Below, piece after piece: positions 8,862 through 18,482 of a stretch of DNA of 64,000 nt (the stretch's first letter is position 1; each line of letters starts with the position of its first letter). The DNA lies in NCBI RefSeq assembly GCF_000248055.1, contig NZ_BAFC01000022.1, forward strand, positions 1-64,000, given 5' to 3'. The translations under genes and the position numbers were made by a program. The notes beneath the pieces were generated by a model. It was not told the DNA's origin, did no database searches, and saw nothing but the letters and a program-made list of their open reading frames with translations. The DNA comes from Gordonia sputi NBRC 100414 (lineage in GTDB: Bacteria > Actinomycetota > Actinomycetes > Mycobacteriales > Mycobacteriaceae).

Positions 8862-11270
8862 ATGGCGAACGAGACCGAGGCGGCCGTCGCTCGTGAGCGG
8901 GTCACGCCGACCGCCCCCGCAGAGCAGGCCCGTCCCGCTGCTCCCGCCCCGGTGAGTGCGCCCGATGGCACTGGGGCCACCGAGCCCGCTGCTCCCGCCG
9001 ACACCACGCATGCCTCGGCGTCGCGGCGCGTTCGCGCTCGACTCGCACGTCGGATGACCGCGACCCGCAGCTCGGTGCGCCCGGTGCTCGAACCCCTGGT
9101 CACCCTGCATCGGGAGATCTATCCCAAGGCCGACATCGCGCTTCTGCAGCACGCCTACGACGTCGCCGACGAACGCCATCGTGGTCAGAACCGGAAGTCG
9201 GGCGATCCGTACATCACCCATCCGCTCGCGGTCGCGACGATTCTCGCCGATCTCGGGATGGACACCACCACGCTCGTCGCCGCGCTGTTGCACGACACCG
9301 TCGAGGACACCGGCTACACCCTCGAGGCGCTCGAGAGTGAATTCGGTGCCGAGGTCGCCCATCTCGTCGACGGCGTGACCAAGCTCGACAAGGTGGCCCT
9401 CGGCAGCGCCGCCGAAGCCGAGACGATCCGCAAGATGATCATCGCGATGGCACGCGATCCGCGGGTTCTCGTCATCAAGGTCGCCGACCGCCTCCACAAC
9501 ATGCGCACGATGCGCTTCCTCCCGCCGGAGAAGCAGGCGCGCAAGGCTCGTGAAACGCTGGAAGTGATTGCGCCACTTGCCCATCGGCTCGGCATGGCAA
9601 CGGTCAAGTGGGAACTCGAAGACCTCTCTTTCGCGATTCTGCACCCCAAGCGCTACGAGGAGATCGTGCGGCTCGTTGCCGACCGCGCGCCCTCGCGCGA
9701 CACCTATCTCGCCCGTGTGCGCGCCGACATCAACAACGCGCTGTCGTCGGCCAAGATCACCGCGACGGTCGAGGGTAGGCCCAAGCACTACTGGTCGATC
9801 TATCAGAAGATGATCGTCAAGGGTCGCGACTTCGACGACATCCACGATCTCGTCGGCATGCGCATCCTGTGCGACGACGTGCGTGACTGCTACGCGGCGG
9901 TCGGCGTCGTGCATTCGCTGTGGCAGCCGATGGCCGGACGTTTCAAGGACTACATCGCTCAGCCGAGGTTCGGCGTGTACCAGTCGTTGCACACCACGGT
10001 CATCGGGCCGGAGGGCAAGCCCCTCGAGATTCAGATCCGCACCAACGACATGCACCGCACCGCCGAATTCGGTATCGCCGCGCATTGGCGATACAAGGAG
10101 GGTGGCTACCGGGATCGCAAGGGACGCAAGACCGATACGGCCGAGATCGACGACATGGCGTGGATGCGTCAACTCCTCGATTGGCAACGAGAAGCCGCCG
10201 ACCCCGGCGAGTTTCTCGAGTCGCTGCGCTACGACCTCGCCGTCAAGGAGATCTTCGTCTTCACGCCGAAGGGCGACGTGATCACGCTGCCCGCGGGCTC
10301 GACGCCCGTCGACTTCGCCTACGCGGTGCACACCGAGGTGGGGCACCGATGTATCGGTGCCCGCGTCAACGGCCGACTCGTCGCGCTCGAACGCGAACTC
10401 GAGAACGGCGAAGTCGTCGAGGTGTTCACGTCGAAGGCTCCCAACGCCGGGCCGAGCAAGGACTGGCAGAACTTCGTCGTCTCGCCCCGAGCGAAGGCCA
10501 AGATCCGCCAGTGGTTCGCCAAGGAGCGTCGTGAAGAGGCTCTGGAGACCGGCAAGGACGCGATCGCCAAAGAGGTTCGACGAGGCGGATTGCCACTGCA
10601 GCGTCTGATGAGCGCCGAGTCGATGGCCGCGATCGCCAAGGAACTGCGCTACGCCGACGTCAGCGCGCTGTACACGGCTGTCGGCGAGAACCATGTGTCC
10701 GCACGGCACGTCGTGAATCGGCTCGTCTCGTCCCTCGGTGGCATCGACGACGCCGCAGAGGAGATCGCCGAGCGATCGACACTGTCGACGATGCCGTCGC
10801 GGACCAGGGCAGGCGGCGATGCCGGGGTCGTCATCGAGGGTGTCGACAACGTCCTCATCAAGCTCGCGAAGTGTTGTACGCCGGTTCCCGGCGACGACAT
10901 CCTCGGCTTCATCACGCGCGGCGGGGGTGTCAGCGTCCACCGCACCGACTGCACCAACGCGGGTGAACTGCGCCGCCAGGACGAACGAATCATCCCTGTG
11001 ACCTGGGCGCCGTCGGCCGAGTCGGTGTTCCTGGTCGCCATCCAGGTGGAGGCCCTCGACCGTCACCGGCTGCTGTCGGACGTGACCAAGGTACTCGCCG
11101 ACGAAAAGGTGAACATCCTCTCGGCGTCGGTGACCACGAGCCGCGACCGCGTCGCGGTCAGCAAGTTCACCTTCGAGATGGGCGACCCCAAACACCTCGG
11201 CCACGTTCTGAACGTCGTGCGCAACGTCGAGGGCGTCTACGACGTCTACCGCGTGACCTCCGCGGCGTAG
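8862..11270 (+). CDS. rel: Bifunctional (p)ppGpp synthetase/hydrolase Rel
   Basis: Makes (p)ppGpp from GTP/GDP and ATP on starved ribosomes and also degrades it. The 802-residue protein has the full long-RSH layout: an HD hydrolase domain ([11 protein letters not shown] and [14 protein letters not shown]), a synthetase domain ([17 protein letters not shown] and [20 protein letters not shown]), TGS ([16 protein letters not shown]), a conserved-cysteine domain ([13 protein letters not shown] and HRTDC), and a C-terminal ACT domain. Both catalytic halves look intact. AGGAGG precedes the ATG. The first 65 residues are a low-complexity A/P-rich leader. TAGACT at 8746-8751 is a possible -10. Confidence 0.96.
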   Translation: MANETEAAVARERVTPTAPAEQARPAAPAPVSAPDGTGATEPAAPADTTHASASRRVRARLARRMTATRSSVRPVLEPLVTLHREIYPKADIALLQHAYDVADERHRGQNRKSGDPYITHPLAVATILADLGMDTTTLVAALLHDTVEDTGYTLEALESEFGAEVAHLVDGVTKLDKVALGSAAEAETIRKMIIAMARDPRVLVIKVADRLHNMRTMRFLPPEKQARKARETLEVIAPLAHRLGMATVKWELEDLSFAILHPKRYEEIVRLVADRAPSRDTYLARVRADINNALSSAKITATVEGRPKHYWSIYQKMIVKGRDFDDIHDLVGMRILCDDVRDCYAAVGVVHSLWQPMAGRFKDYIAQPRFGVYQSLHTTVIGPEGKPLEIQIRTNDMHRTAEFGIAAHWRYKEGGYRDRKGRKTDTAEIDDMAWMRQLLDWQREAADPGEFLESLRYDLAVKEIFVFTPKGDVITLPAGSTPVDFAYAVHTEVGHRCIGARVNGRLVALERELENGEVVEVFTSKAPNAGPSKDWQNFVVSPRAKAKIRQWFAKERREEALETGKDAIAKEVRRGGLPLQRLMSAESMAAIAKELRYADVSALYTAVGENHVSARHVVNRLVSSLGGIDDAAEEIAERSTLSTMPSRTRAGGDAGVVIEGVDNVLIKLAKCCTPVPGDDILGFITRGGGVSVHRTDCTNAGELRRQDERIIPVTWAPSAESVFLVAIQVEALDRHRLLSDVTKVLADEKVNILSASVTTSRDRVAVSKFTFEMGDPKHLGHVLNVVRNVEGVYDVYRVTSAA

Positions 11271-11274
11271 CTGC

Positions 11275-11299
11275 GCGCCCGCTCAACGGTCTCGGGCGC
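11275..11299. terminator. Hairpin between convergent rel and ppiB
   Basis: A perfect 7-bp GC stem (GCGCCCG / CGGGCGC) with an 11-nt loop fills the 40-bp gap between the two converging stop codons. It can work for both strands. There is no T tract, as is usual in actinobacteria. Confidence 0.5.
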
Positions 11300-11310
11300 C
11301 CAGTGTGCGT

Positions 11311-12255
11311 TTAGTCCAGGTCTCCGCCGGTGATCTTGGCCGTGGTGATCTGCACTGGAAGCTTGGGCTTGCCGTCGTTGGCCTCGCCCGACGGTCCGGC
11401 GGTCACGCCGCCTGCGGCGACCTTGTCGAGCACCTTCAGGCCCTCGGGGTCGACCTTGCCGACTACCGAGTAGTCGGCCGGGAGCTGACTGTCGGAGATC
11501 ACGAGGAAGAACTGGCTCGAGCCGGTGTTGCTGCTCTGGCCGCCCTGGTTGCTGTTGGCGATCGCGATGGTGCCGCGGGGGTAGATCACCGACTGCTGTC
11601 CGGTCATCTGGTTCGCCTGTCCTGCGGGCTTGAGATCGGTCGGCGGCTCGTCGGGGCTGCTCCAGCCCGGGCCGCCTGCACCGGTTCCGGTGGGATCGCC
11701 ACACTGCAGCACCTTGAGTGCCTCGCTCGTGGTCATGCGGTGGCACGGGGTGTCGTTGTAGTACTTGTCGCTGATGAGCGAGATGATCGCGCCCGTGTTG
11801 CACGGTGCCGACGCCCGGGTCAGCGTGATCGGAATCGCGCCCTGGGACGTGTCGAACACCGCCGAGACGTCGCCGGACTTCAGTTGCCGGTCACCGGGCT
11901 TGGGGGCTGTCCGCTTCTTCGGGATGCCCTCGTTGATCATCTTGTTCATCTCGGCCGCGTACTTGCGGTACTCGTCGTGCTGCTCAGCGGGCACACCCTG
12001 CGGCGGATCGGTGGGGATCGGCTTGAGGCGGTCGGGCTGATCCTGATACTGACACGACGTCCATCGAGCGGCTTCGCGGTCGTCGAGGACCTTCTTCACG
12101 ATGAGCGTGGTCGCGGTGGCGACGACTGCTACCACCACCACTGTCGAGATCGACGCGATGAGGATCCGCCGACGCTTGCGATCCTGGCGCTCGCGTTCGA
12201 GTCTGTCCTCAAGCTTCCGCTTGGCGGCTTCGCGGCGTTCCTCGTTGGTGGTCAC
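11311..12255 (-). CDS. ppiB: Membrane-anchored cyclophilin-type peptidyl-prolyl isomerase
   Basis: A proline isomerase with a single N-terminal anchor, acting outside the membrane. The 314-residue protein has a highly charged cytoplasmic arm (predicted coiled coil EERREAAKRKLEDRLERERQDRKRRR), one membrane helix (ILIASISTVVVVAVVATATTL), a linker, then a cyclophilin domain. The domain shows CNTGAIISLI, YYNDTPCHRMTTSEALKVLQCGDPTGTG, YPRGTIAIANS and GSSQFFLVISDSQLP. The usual F-H-R-[VL]-I motif is replaced by CHRMTT, as in mycobacterial PpiB. The GTG start has AGGAGG upstream. It is divergent from the metallo-hydrolase gene. Confidence 0.9.
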   Translation of the reverse strand: MTTNEERREAAKRKLEDRLERERQDRKRRRILIASISTVVVVAVVATATTLIVKKVLDDREAARWTSCQYQDQPDRLKPIPTDPPQGVPAEQHDEYRKYAAEMNKMINEGIPKKRTAPKPGDRQLKSGDVSAVFDTSQGAIPITLTRASAPCNTGAIISLISDKYYNDTPCHRMTTSEALKVLQCGDPTGTGAGGPGWSSPDEPPTDLKPAGQANQMTGQQSVIYPRGTIAIANSNQGGQSSNTGSSQFFLVISDSQLPADYSVVGKVDPEGLKVLDKVAAGGVTAGPSGEANDGKPKLPVQITTAKITGGDLD

Positions 12256-12471
12256 GCTGGTGAACCCTCCTGAGACGTCTGTCGGTGCGTATCAAACACG
12301 GCGCGTATGAATCACGGCTGTATCGACACGCAAGTGTGCCAGGACACCCTGAGAGTTCTCCAGGCAGGTGTGCCGGAGTGTCGTCGAGTGGTGTTCGGAC
12401 ATGCGCCAGAATGGAGGGTCAGGAGCGACGCGTCATCGGCGCCCGCGTCATGTCGAAGCCGAGGAGAGCAC

Positions 12472-13191
12472 ATGCTGATCACCGGATTCCCCGCCGGGAT
12501 GTTCCAGACCAACTGCTACATCGTGGCGCCCGAGCCGGGCGGTGAGGCGGTCGTCGTCGACCCGGGGCAGGAAGCGGCGGGCAAGGTCGCCGAGATTCTC
12601 GCCGAGCACGACCTGACCCCGGTTGCGGTGCTGCTCACCCACGGCCACCTCGATCACACCTGGAACGCCGCTGATGTCTGCGACGCATACGGGATTCCCG
12701 CCTATATCCACCCGGCTGATCGCCCGATGCTCGCCGACCCGGCGGTCGGCCTCGGCAGCGCACTCGGCGCGATGATCGGGCCGTTGACGTTCCGCGAGCC
12801 GGAGAAGGTCATCGAGTTCGTCGACGGTGAGCCGATCGAGGTGGCGGGCATCCGGTTCGACGTCGATCTCGCGCCCGGCCACACCCAGGGGTCCGTACTG
12901 TTGCGCACCGACGTTCCGGTCCTCGACGATGCAGGTCAGGAGACCAGTGTCGGAGTCTGCTTCTCCGGTGACGTACTCTTTGCGGGGTCCATCGGACGCA
13001 CCGATCTGCCCGGCGGCAACCACCGGCAACTGCTCGAATCGATCGAGTCGAAGCTCCTCGGGTTGCCCGACCAGACCCAGGTGTTGCCCGGCCACGGGCC
13101 GCAGACCTCGATCGGGCAGGAACGCGCGACGAACCCGTTCCTCACTGAATTGGGGGAGTCGAGCCGACAGAAGGGAAGCAGGAGACTGTGA
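12472..13191 (+). CDS. Metallo-beta-lactamase fold hydrolase (glyoxalase II-like)
   Basis: A 239-residue metallohydrolase of the glyoxalase II/MBL family. The metal site is clear: THGHLDHTW (HxHxDH), [16 protein letters not shown] (bridging Asp) and LPGHGP (last His). I place the start at ATG 12472, which has GAGGAG just upstream and gives [16 protein letters not shown], the usual family N-terminus. A longer frame upstream is not conserved-looking. The gene overlaps hisS by 4 bp, a pairing kept across mycolic-acid actinobacteria. The true substrate is unknown; a thioester or lactone is possible. Confidence 0.85.
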   Translation: MLITGFPAGMFQTNCYIVAPEPGGEAVVVDPGQEAAGKVAEILAEHDLTPVAVLLTHGHLDHTWNAADVCDAYGIPAYIHPADRPMLADPAVGLGSALGAMIGPLTFREPEKVIEFVDGEPIEVAGIRFDVDLAPGHTQGSVLLRTDVPVLDDAGQETSVGVCFSGDVLFAGSIGRTDLPGGNHRQLLESIESKLLGLPDQTQVLPGHGPQTSIGQERATNPFLTELGESSRQKGSRRL

Positions 13192-14453
13192 GCGCCGACT
13201 TCGTCGCACCGAAGGGCATCCCCGACTACTACCCGCCCGCGTCGGCTGATTTCCGCCGCGTCCGTGACACGTTCACCGACGCCGCTCGGCGCGCCGGCTA
13301 CGGACACATCGAACTGCCGATCTTCGAGGACACCGGCCTCTTCGCCAGGGGCGTCGGCGAGTCGACCGACGTGGTCAGCAAGGAGATGTACACCTTCGAA
13401 GACCGCGGCGGCCGGTCGGTCACGCTTCGTCCCGAAGGCACCGCCGGAGTTGTCCGCGCGGTCATCGAGCACGGCCTCGACCGTGGACAGCTCCCCGTCA
13501 AGCTCTGCTACGCGGGTCCGTTCTTCCGCTACGAACGCCCACAGGCCGGCCGCTACCGCCAATTGCAGCAGGTCGGGGTGGAGGCGATCGGCGTCGACGA
13601 CCCCGCGCTCGACGCCGAGGTCATCGCGATCGCCGACGAGGGGTACCGACGGCTCGGATTGTCGGGATTCCGCCTGGAGATCACCTCCCTCGGCGACGAC
13701 TCCTGCCGCCCGGCATACCGCGACGCGCTGCAGGAGTTCCTGAGCGGACTCGACCTCGACGAGGCGACACGTCAACGCGCACAGATCAATCCGCTGCGCG
13801 TGCTCGACGACAAGCGGCCCGATATCCGCGAGGCCACCGCCGACGCACCGCTCATGCTCGACTATCTGTCCGACGACGCGCGCGGCCACTTCGAGAGTGT
13901 GCTGTCGCATCTGCGCCAGCTCGGCGTGCCGTATGTGATCAATCCCCGCCTGGTCCGCGGCCTGGACTACTACACCAAGACGACGTTCGAATTCGTCCAC
14001 GACGGACTCGGCGCGCAGTCGGGTATCGGTGGCGGCGGTCGCTACGACGGCCTGATGCGTCAGCTCGGCAGCAAGCAGGACCTTTCGGGTATCGGCTACG
14101 GGCTCGGCGTCGACCGTACGATGCTGGCCCTCGAGGCCGAGGGCATCGCGCACGTCGACGCCGCGCGGTGTCAGGTGTTCGGGGTGCCACTGGGCACCGA
14201 CGCCAAAGCCGAATTGGTCAGTGTCGCAGGGCAGTTGCGTGCTGCGGGCGTCAGCGTCGACCTCGCCTACGGCGACCGCGGACTCAAAGGCGCGATGAAG
14301 GCCGCGGATCGGTCCGGCGCGAAGCTGGCGCTGGTACTCGGCGACCGTGAACTCGCCGAGGGGACCATCGAGGTCAAGAACCTGACCAACGGGGAGCAGC
14401 ACAAGACGTCGCTGGAAGGCGTCGTCGACGAGGTGCGCGGCCTGCTGGCCTGA
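13188..14453 (+). CDS. hisS: Histidyl-tRNA synthetase
   Basis: Class II aminoacyl-tRNA synthetase that charges tRNA-His. The 421-residue protein shows motif 2 ([20 protein letters not shown]), the histidine-A loop ([15 protein letters not shown]), the conserved glycine-rich [11 protein letters not shown] and motif 3 ([13 protein letters not shown]). A C-terminal anticodon-binding domain follows (residues about 325-421). The GTG start overlaps the stop of the MBL hydrolase gene. Length is typical. Confidence 0.96.
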   Translation: MSADFVAPKGIPDYYPPASADFRRVRDTFTDAARRAGYGHIELPIFEDTGLFARGVGESTDVVSKEMYTFEDRGGRSVTLRPEGTAGVVRAVIEHGLDRGQLPVKLCYAGPFFRYERPQAGRYRQLQQVGVEAIGVDDPALDAEVIAIADEGYRRLGLSGFRLEITSLGDDSCRPAYRDALQEFLSGLDLDEATRQRAQINPLRVLDDKRPDIREATADAPLMLDYLSDDARGHFESVLSHLRQLGVPYVINPRLVRGLDYYTKTTFEFVHDGLGAQSGIGGGGRYDGLMRQLGSKQDLSGIGYGLGVDRTMLALEAEGIAHVDAARCQVFGVPLGTDAKAELVSVAGQLRAAGVSVDLAYGDRGLKGAMKAADRSGAKLALVLGDRELAEGTIEVKNLTNGEQHKTSLEGVVDEVRGLLA

Positions 14454-14493
14454 GTGCGATCCCGGGATCCGCGCGAACCGCATCAATCCGGCA

Positions 14494-14512
14494 ATGCCCC
14501 TGTATCGGGCAT
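14494..14512 (+). terminator. Possible terminator hairpin after hisS
   Basis: ATGCCC and GGGCAT form a 6-bp stem around a 7-nt loop, 40 bp after the hisS stop and ahead of the separately regulated nickel transporter. Confidence 0.35.
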
Positions 14513-14533
14513 GAAATCCGTTGCGGCACTGCA

Positions 14534-14549
14534 CTATCCGATCGGATAG
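14534..14549. promoter_or_regulatory. Perfect 16-bp palindrome upstream of the nickel/cobalt permease
   Basis: CTATCCGATCGGATAG reads the same on both strands. It lies 75 bp before the permease start and could be a dimer-binding site or a promoter-distal operator. Confidence 0.4.
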
Positions 14550-14576
14550 GTGTGTGGGTCCGATCGACGGGTTTCG

Positions 14577-14617
14577 ATCTGAGCAGATGTTCAGATGAGC
14601 GGTGATCGTCCTATCGT
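14577..14617 (+). promoter_or_regulatory. Promoter with ArsR/SmtB-like operator for the nickel/cobalt permease
   Basis: 14577-14596 is a 20-bp imperfect palindrome, ATCTGAGCAGATGTTCAGAT. Eight of its ten position pairs are complementary, and it resembles the TGAnC...GnTCA operators of metal-sensing ArsR/SmtB repressors. It covers a possible -35 (TTCAGA, 14590-14595). TATCGT at 14612-14617 fits as -10 with a 16-bp spacer. The ATG follows 6 bp later with no Shine-Dalgarno sequence, so the mRNA is probably leaderless. Confidence 0.5.
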
Positions 14618-14623
14618 CGTGTC

Positions 14624-15769
14624 ATGAGTTCGTCAGTCACCGTCGCCGCCAGGTCCTCGCGACGTCTGTCATCGCTGTCGTCCCGCCTCTCACGTGGGGA
14701 GTGGGCGAGCATCGGCGGAATGGTCGCGGCCGTCGCCGCGCTGCACGTGATCGGGTGGGGGACGTTGGTGTTCCTGGTGGCGCCGGAGCATTTCACCGTC
14801 GGTCAGAAGACGCTCGGGATCGGCATCGGACTCACGGCGTACACGCTGGGGATGCGACACGCGTTCGACGCCGACCACATCTCGGCGATCGACAACACGA
14901 CCCGCAAGTTGATGGGTGAGGGTCAGCGGCCGCTGACAGTCGGCTTCTGGTTCTCGCTCGGACATTCGAGCGTCGTCTTCGGCCTCTCCGTGCTGCTGGC
15001 GTTCGGGATCAAGGCTCTCGCGGGCTCGGTCGAGGACGACTCGTCGACGTTGCATCAGGTGACGGGGCTGATCGGAACGAGCGTGTCGGGCGGATTCCTC
15101 TACCTGATCGCCGCGATCAACATCGTCGTCCTGCTCGGGATCCTTCGTGTCTTCCGGGACATGCGGCGAGGCGTGTACGACGAGGCGCAACTCGAGGAGC
15201 ACCTCAACAACAGGGGCTTCATGAATCGCATTCTCGGTCGCGTGATGAAGGTCGTCAGCAAGCCGTGGCAGATGTATCCGATCGGCGTGCTCTTCGGACT
15301 CGGATTCGACACCGCGACCGAGGTGGCACTACTGATCCTGGCCGGATCGAGTGCTGCGGCGGGTCTGCCCTGGTACGCGATCCTGTGTCTGCCGGTCATC
15401 TTCGCCGCCGGTATGAGTCTGTTCGACAGCATCGACGGGTCGTTCATGAACTTCGCCTACGGGTGGGCACTCGCCAATCCGGTGAGGAAGGTGTACTACA
15501 ACCTCATCATCACGGGATTGTCCATCGCGGTCGCGCTCGTGATCGGCACCATCGAGGTGCTCGGGCTGCTCGCCGACGAGTTCGGATGGACGGGCAGATT
15601 CTGGGACGACGTCTCCGGCATCGACCTCAACGTGCTCGGTTTCGTGATCGTCGGATTGTTCGTCGCCACCTGGATCGTGTCGCTGGTGGTGTGGCGCTTC
15701 GGACGGATCGAGGAACGGTGGGGTACCGCGCTGGCGCGGCCGGTTGTCGACGGACCGACCTCGGACTGA
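14624..15769 (+). CDS. Nickel/cobalt permease, NiCoT (HoxN/NixA) family
   Basis: A secondary high-affinity nickel and/or cobalt importer of the inner membrane, 381 residues with about eight predicted helices. The NiCoT signature in helix 2 is present (RHAFDADHISAIDNTTRKLM), followed by FWFSLGHSSVVF and LFGLGFDTATEVALL, both family hallmarks. The basic N-terminal arm is cytoplasmic. No nickel enzyme (urease, hydrogenase) lies in the window, so the metal cannot be chosen. The promoter carries a palindrome suggesting metal-dependent repression. It converges with the DUF885 gene, the two stops being 5 bp apart within a 12-bp palindrome. Confidence 0.88.
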   Translation: MSSSVTVAARSSRRLSSLSSRLSRGEWASIGGMVAAVAALHVIGWGTLVFLVAPEHFTVGQKTLGIGIGLTAYTLGMRHAFDADHISAIDNTTRKLMGEGQRPLTVGFWFSLGHSSVVFGLSVLLAFGIKALAGSVEDDSSTLHQVTGLIGTSVSGGFLYLIAAINIVVLLGILRVFRDMRRGVYDEAQLEEHLNNRGFMNRILGRVMKVVSKPWQMYPIGVLFGLGFDTATEVALLILAGSSAAAGLPWYAILCLPVIFAAGMSLFDSIDGSFMNFAYGWALANPVRKVYYNLIITGLSIAVALVIGTIEVLGLLADEFGWTGRFWDDVSGIDLNVLGFVIVGLFVATWIVSLVVWRFGRIEERWGTALARPVVDGPTSD

Positions 15770-15770
15770 G

Positions 15771-15782
15771 CGCGCTAGCGCG
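15771..15782. repeat. 12-bp palindrome over two convergent stop codons
   Basis: CGCGCTAGCGCG is a perfect palindrome between the end of the nickel permease gene and the end of the DUF885 gene, covering the TAG stop of the latter. It may help termination on both strands. Confidence 0.35.
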
Positions 15783-17430
15783 TCATCTCCTCGCGCAGGA
15801 CGTCGAGGCTCACCCCGCCGAGCGCGAGGGCGTTGGTGTGGAAGTCCTTGAGCGTCCACCCGGGATGTCGGGTCAGCGCCTGCGTCCGGCACTGCTCCCA
15901 GACACGTTGTCCCAGCGCATAACTCGGCGCCTGTCCGGCCCACCCGAGGTAACGGTCGAGCTCGAAGCGCAGCACCGCCCGATCCATCGCGACCGACGCG
16001 GTGAGAAACCGCCACGCCTTCTCGGCATCCCACGTGCCACCACCGACGGATGCGGGTGCCGCCTTGCGGCAGTGGACACCGATGTCGACGACGACCCGCG
16101 CCGCGCGTAGGCGCTGCGAGTCGAGCATGCCCATCCTGTCGCCGGGGTCGTCGAGCCAACCGAGCTCGCTCATCAACCGTTCGGCATAGAGCGCCCAGCC
16201 CTCACCGTGTCCCGAGGTGAAGGACGCGAGTTTGCGCCAGGTGTTGAGGTCGGGATCGACGATCGCGGCCCCGAGCTGCAGGTGATGGCCCGGCACGCCC
16301 TCGTGGTAGACGGTCGTCTTCTCCTGCCAGGTGTGGAAGACGGTCTGTTCCGGCGGTACCGCCCACCACATCCGCCCGGGGCGGGAGAGGTCGGCGCTCG
16401 GCTGCGTGTAGTAGATGATGCCGGTCGACGACGGCGCCAGCCGACATTCGAGTCGGGTGAGTCGGTCGGGAATGTCGAAGTGTGTGCCGGCGAGGCCGTC
16501 GACCGCCGCGTCGGAGGTCTGCTGCATCCACGCGAGGAACGACGCGCGATCGAAGATCTGGTACTGCGGCGCGGCGTCGAGGAATTCGAGTGCCTCGGCG
16601 ACGCTCGCGCCGGGCACCAGGTCCGAGGCGATCGCCTGCTGTTCGGCGGTGATGGCGTCGAGGCGATCAAGCGCCCAGTCGTAGGCCTCGTCGGGATCGA
16701 CATCGGTGCCGAGGTAGTACGGCAGCCGGAGGAGGTACCGGTCGCGTCCGATGGCGTCGTCGGGGTCGGCGGAGTCGAGGACCGTCGACCGCAACAGTGC
16801 GGCCAGAGCGTCGAATGCGGCACCGGCGCTGTCGAGGGCGGAGGCCAGGTCGACGGAGAGTGCGTCGTCGGAGGCGATCGGCGTGGTGTTCTGCGCGATG
16901 GCCGTGCGCGCCCCATCGGCTTGTGCCGCAACCAGTTCGACCTGTCGTCGTGCGAGCGCGGGTCCGACGTCGCGCCGGTGCTCGAGTCCGACGATGACGC
17001 TGTCTATCGCCGCAGGGATCGCGTTGATCCGCGCCACCATGTCGGCGCGCTGTTCGGCGGTGTCGGTGGGCATGAGGTAGAAGATGTCGCGAATCGCCTG
17101 CAGCGGTGAGGCGATCACGTTGCACTCACCGGTCAGTTCACCGGCGTCGGTGAGCGCGAGTTCACGATTCAGCCCGGCTCGCATCGTGGCGACGGTGACC
17201 CTGTCGACGTGGTCGGCGGGTGACGCGGCGTCGAGTCGTGCCAGCGTCGAGCGCACCAGGGCTGCCCGTTCGTCGACGGCGTCGGGGGAGAAGTCCGTCA
17301 GCAGACGGTCGTGGCCGGCGAGGCCGTACTCGGTGGCGAGGATCGGGTCGAGGGCGGCGCTACGAGCCAGATGGTCGTCGGCGATCGCGTCGACGGGGGT
17401 CGGTATGCGCGCGGTGTTCTCAGAGATCAT
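15775..17430 (-). CDS. DUF885 family protein, predicted metallopeptidase
   Basis: A 551-residue DUF885 protein without a signal peptide. The family has a gluzincin-like signature, seen here as VYHEGVPGHHLQLG, with HE..PGHH as probable zinc ligands. A downstream Glu-containing helix (GHGEGWALYAERLMSELGW) would supply the remaining ligand. I use ATG 17430 (MISENTARIPTP); an upstream extension would lie within the neighbour's coding frame. The start lies inside the 3' end of the zinc metallopeptidase gene (11-bp overlap), so the two are co-translated. The peptidase function is inferred from the motif. Confidence 0.8.
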   Translation of the reverse strand: MISENTARIPTPVDAIADDHLARSAALDPILATEYGLAGHDRLLTDFSPDAVDERAALVRSTLARLDAASPADHVDRVTVATMRAGLNRELALTDAGELTGECNVIASPLQAIRDIFYLMPTDTAEQRADMVARINAIPAAIDSVIVGLEHRRDVGPALARRQVELVAAQADGARTAIAQNTTPIASDDALSVDLASALDSAGAAFDALAALLRSTVLDSADPDDAIGRDRYLLRLPYYLGTDVDPDEAYDWALDRLDAITAEQQAIASDLVPGASVAEALEFLDAAPQYQIFDRASFLAWMQQTSDAAVDGLAGTHFDIPDRLTRLECRLAPSSTGIIYYTQPSADLSRPGRMWWAVPPEQTVFHTWQEKTTVYHEGVPGHHLQLGAAIVDPDLNTWRKLASFTSGHGEGWALYAERLMSELGWLDDPGDRMGMLDSQRLRAARVVVDIGVHCRKAAPASVGGGTWDAEKAWRFLTASVAMDRAVLRFELDRYLGWAGQAPSYALGQRVWEQCRTQALTRHPGWTLKDFHTNALALGGVSLDVLREEMTR

Positions 17431-18298
17431 TGGTGGAGAACGTGTCGCACTGGCGTGGGTCGCCGTTCTTGTATCCGGTCGAGAACCAGCGGACTCGCTG
17501 ATCGGCCGAGCCGTGCGTCCAGCCCTCGGGATTGGAGTTTGCACCCTGGATCGTGTCGTCGCCGATCGCCTTGGCGGTCTGGATGACCGAGTTGATCTGA
17601 TCGGTGGTGAGCGGTTCGAGCATCGCGTCGGTGCCCTTGTCGGCGTGATACGCCCACACGCCCGCGTAGCAGTCCGCCTGCAATTCGGCGCGGACCGAAC
17701 CCGACTTGGGTCCCTTGGAGCCGAGCTGCTGGCCCTTCTGCAGCGCGCCCGTCAGGTTCTGCACGTGGTGGCCGTACTCGTGGGCGACGACGTACTCCTG
17801 CGCCAGCGGACCGTCGCTGCCACCCATCTGCTTGAGCTCTGCGAAGAACGACGGGTCGAAGTAGGCGGTCTTGTCGACGGGGCAGTAGAACGGGCCGGTC
17901 GCCGAGGTGGCGGTGCCGCAGCCGGTGTCGACCGAGTTGCTGAAGATGACGGTTTTCGGCGGCGTGTAGCCCTTCATCAGGTCCGACCACACCCGGTTGA
18001 TGCTGATGGTGGTGGCCTTGATGCGGCAGATGTCGTCGGTATTGGCCTTCTCGATGGTGCACTGGGCGAGGTGCTCGTCGATCTGGCTCGCCGAGTTGCT
18101 CGTCGAACCCCCGGTCGTCGACGACGATCCGAGGATCTGGCCGGGATTGATGCCGAGGAACAGTGCGACCAGCGTGACGATCAGTCCGGCACCGCCGCCG
18201 AGCGCGATACGGCCGCCTCCGCCACCGCCGAAACCGCCGCCACCCCCGCCGCCGGACACGTTGCTGTTGTCCAGCCCCCCGCTGCCTTGGAACGTCAT
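17420..18298 (-). CDS. Neutral zinc metallopeptidase, YpfJ-like
   Basis: A 292-residue membrane-anchored protein of the putative neutral zinc metallopeptidase family. Order: a glycine-rich cytoplasmic segment (runs of Gly at residues about 13-30), one membrane helix (LIVTLVALFLGI), then an extracytoplasmic domain. The catalytic motif is VVAHEYGHHVQNLTG (HExxH), and four cysteines are in typical family positions (QCTIEKAN, DICRIKA, TGCGTA, YCPVDKTAYFDP). I choose ATG 18298 because an upstream in-frame start would add an unrelated leader. It overlaps the DUF885 gene by 11 bp, so two predicted metallopeptidases are made from one transcript. Confidence 0.85.
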   Translation of the reverse strand: MTFQGSGGLDNSNVSGGGGGGGFGGGGGGRIALGGGAGLIVTLVALFLGINPGQILGSSSTTGGSTSNSASQIDEHLAQCTIEKANTDDICRIKATTISINRVWSDLMKGYTPPKTVIFSNSVDTGCGTATSATGPFYCPVDKTAYFDPSFFAELKQMGGSDGPLAQEYVVAHEYGHHVQNLTGALQKGQQLGSKGPKSGSVRAELQADCYAGVWAYHADKGTDAMLEPLTTDQINSVIQTAKAIGDDTIQGANSNPEGWTHGSADQRVRWFSTGYKNGDPRQCDTFSTNDL

Positions 18299-18482
18299 GC
18301 AGGTCAGGCTACCGGCGAGGACGTCCGGATACGGGTGAACCACGCCCAACGGTCACGTCTCGGGGTGGTGTCAGATCGGCGGGTTCGACGCGGGCGGGAT
18401 ACCACTCGGCGACGTCGGGCGCGCCCTCCGTAGGATTGAGCGCGAGATTTCCTCGCTCATACGTCCACCAGGAAGGACTCCA

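Noticed and set aside
8754-11204. 816-codon open frame on the minus strand
   Set aside because: Exactly antisense to rel, whose domains are intact. Long antisense frames are expected in high-GC DNA, and the translated protein is repetitive in R, D and H with no known domain.
12307-12471. 56-residue N-terminal extension of the MBL hydrolase
   Set aside because: The extension has no family similarity, whereas ATG 12472 has a good ribosome-binding site and the standard N-terminus.
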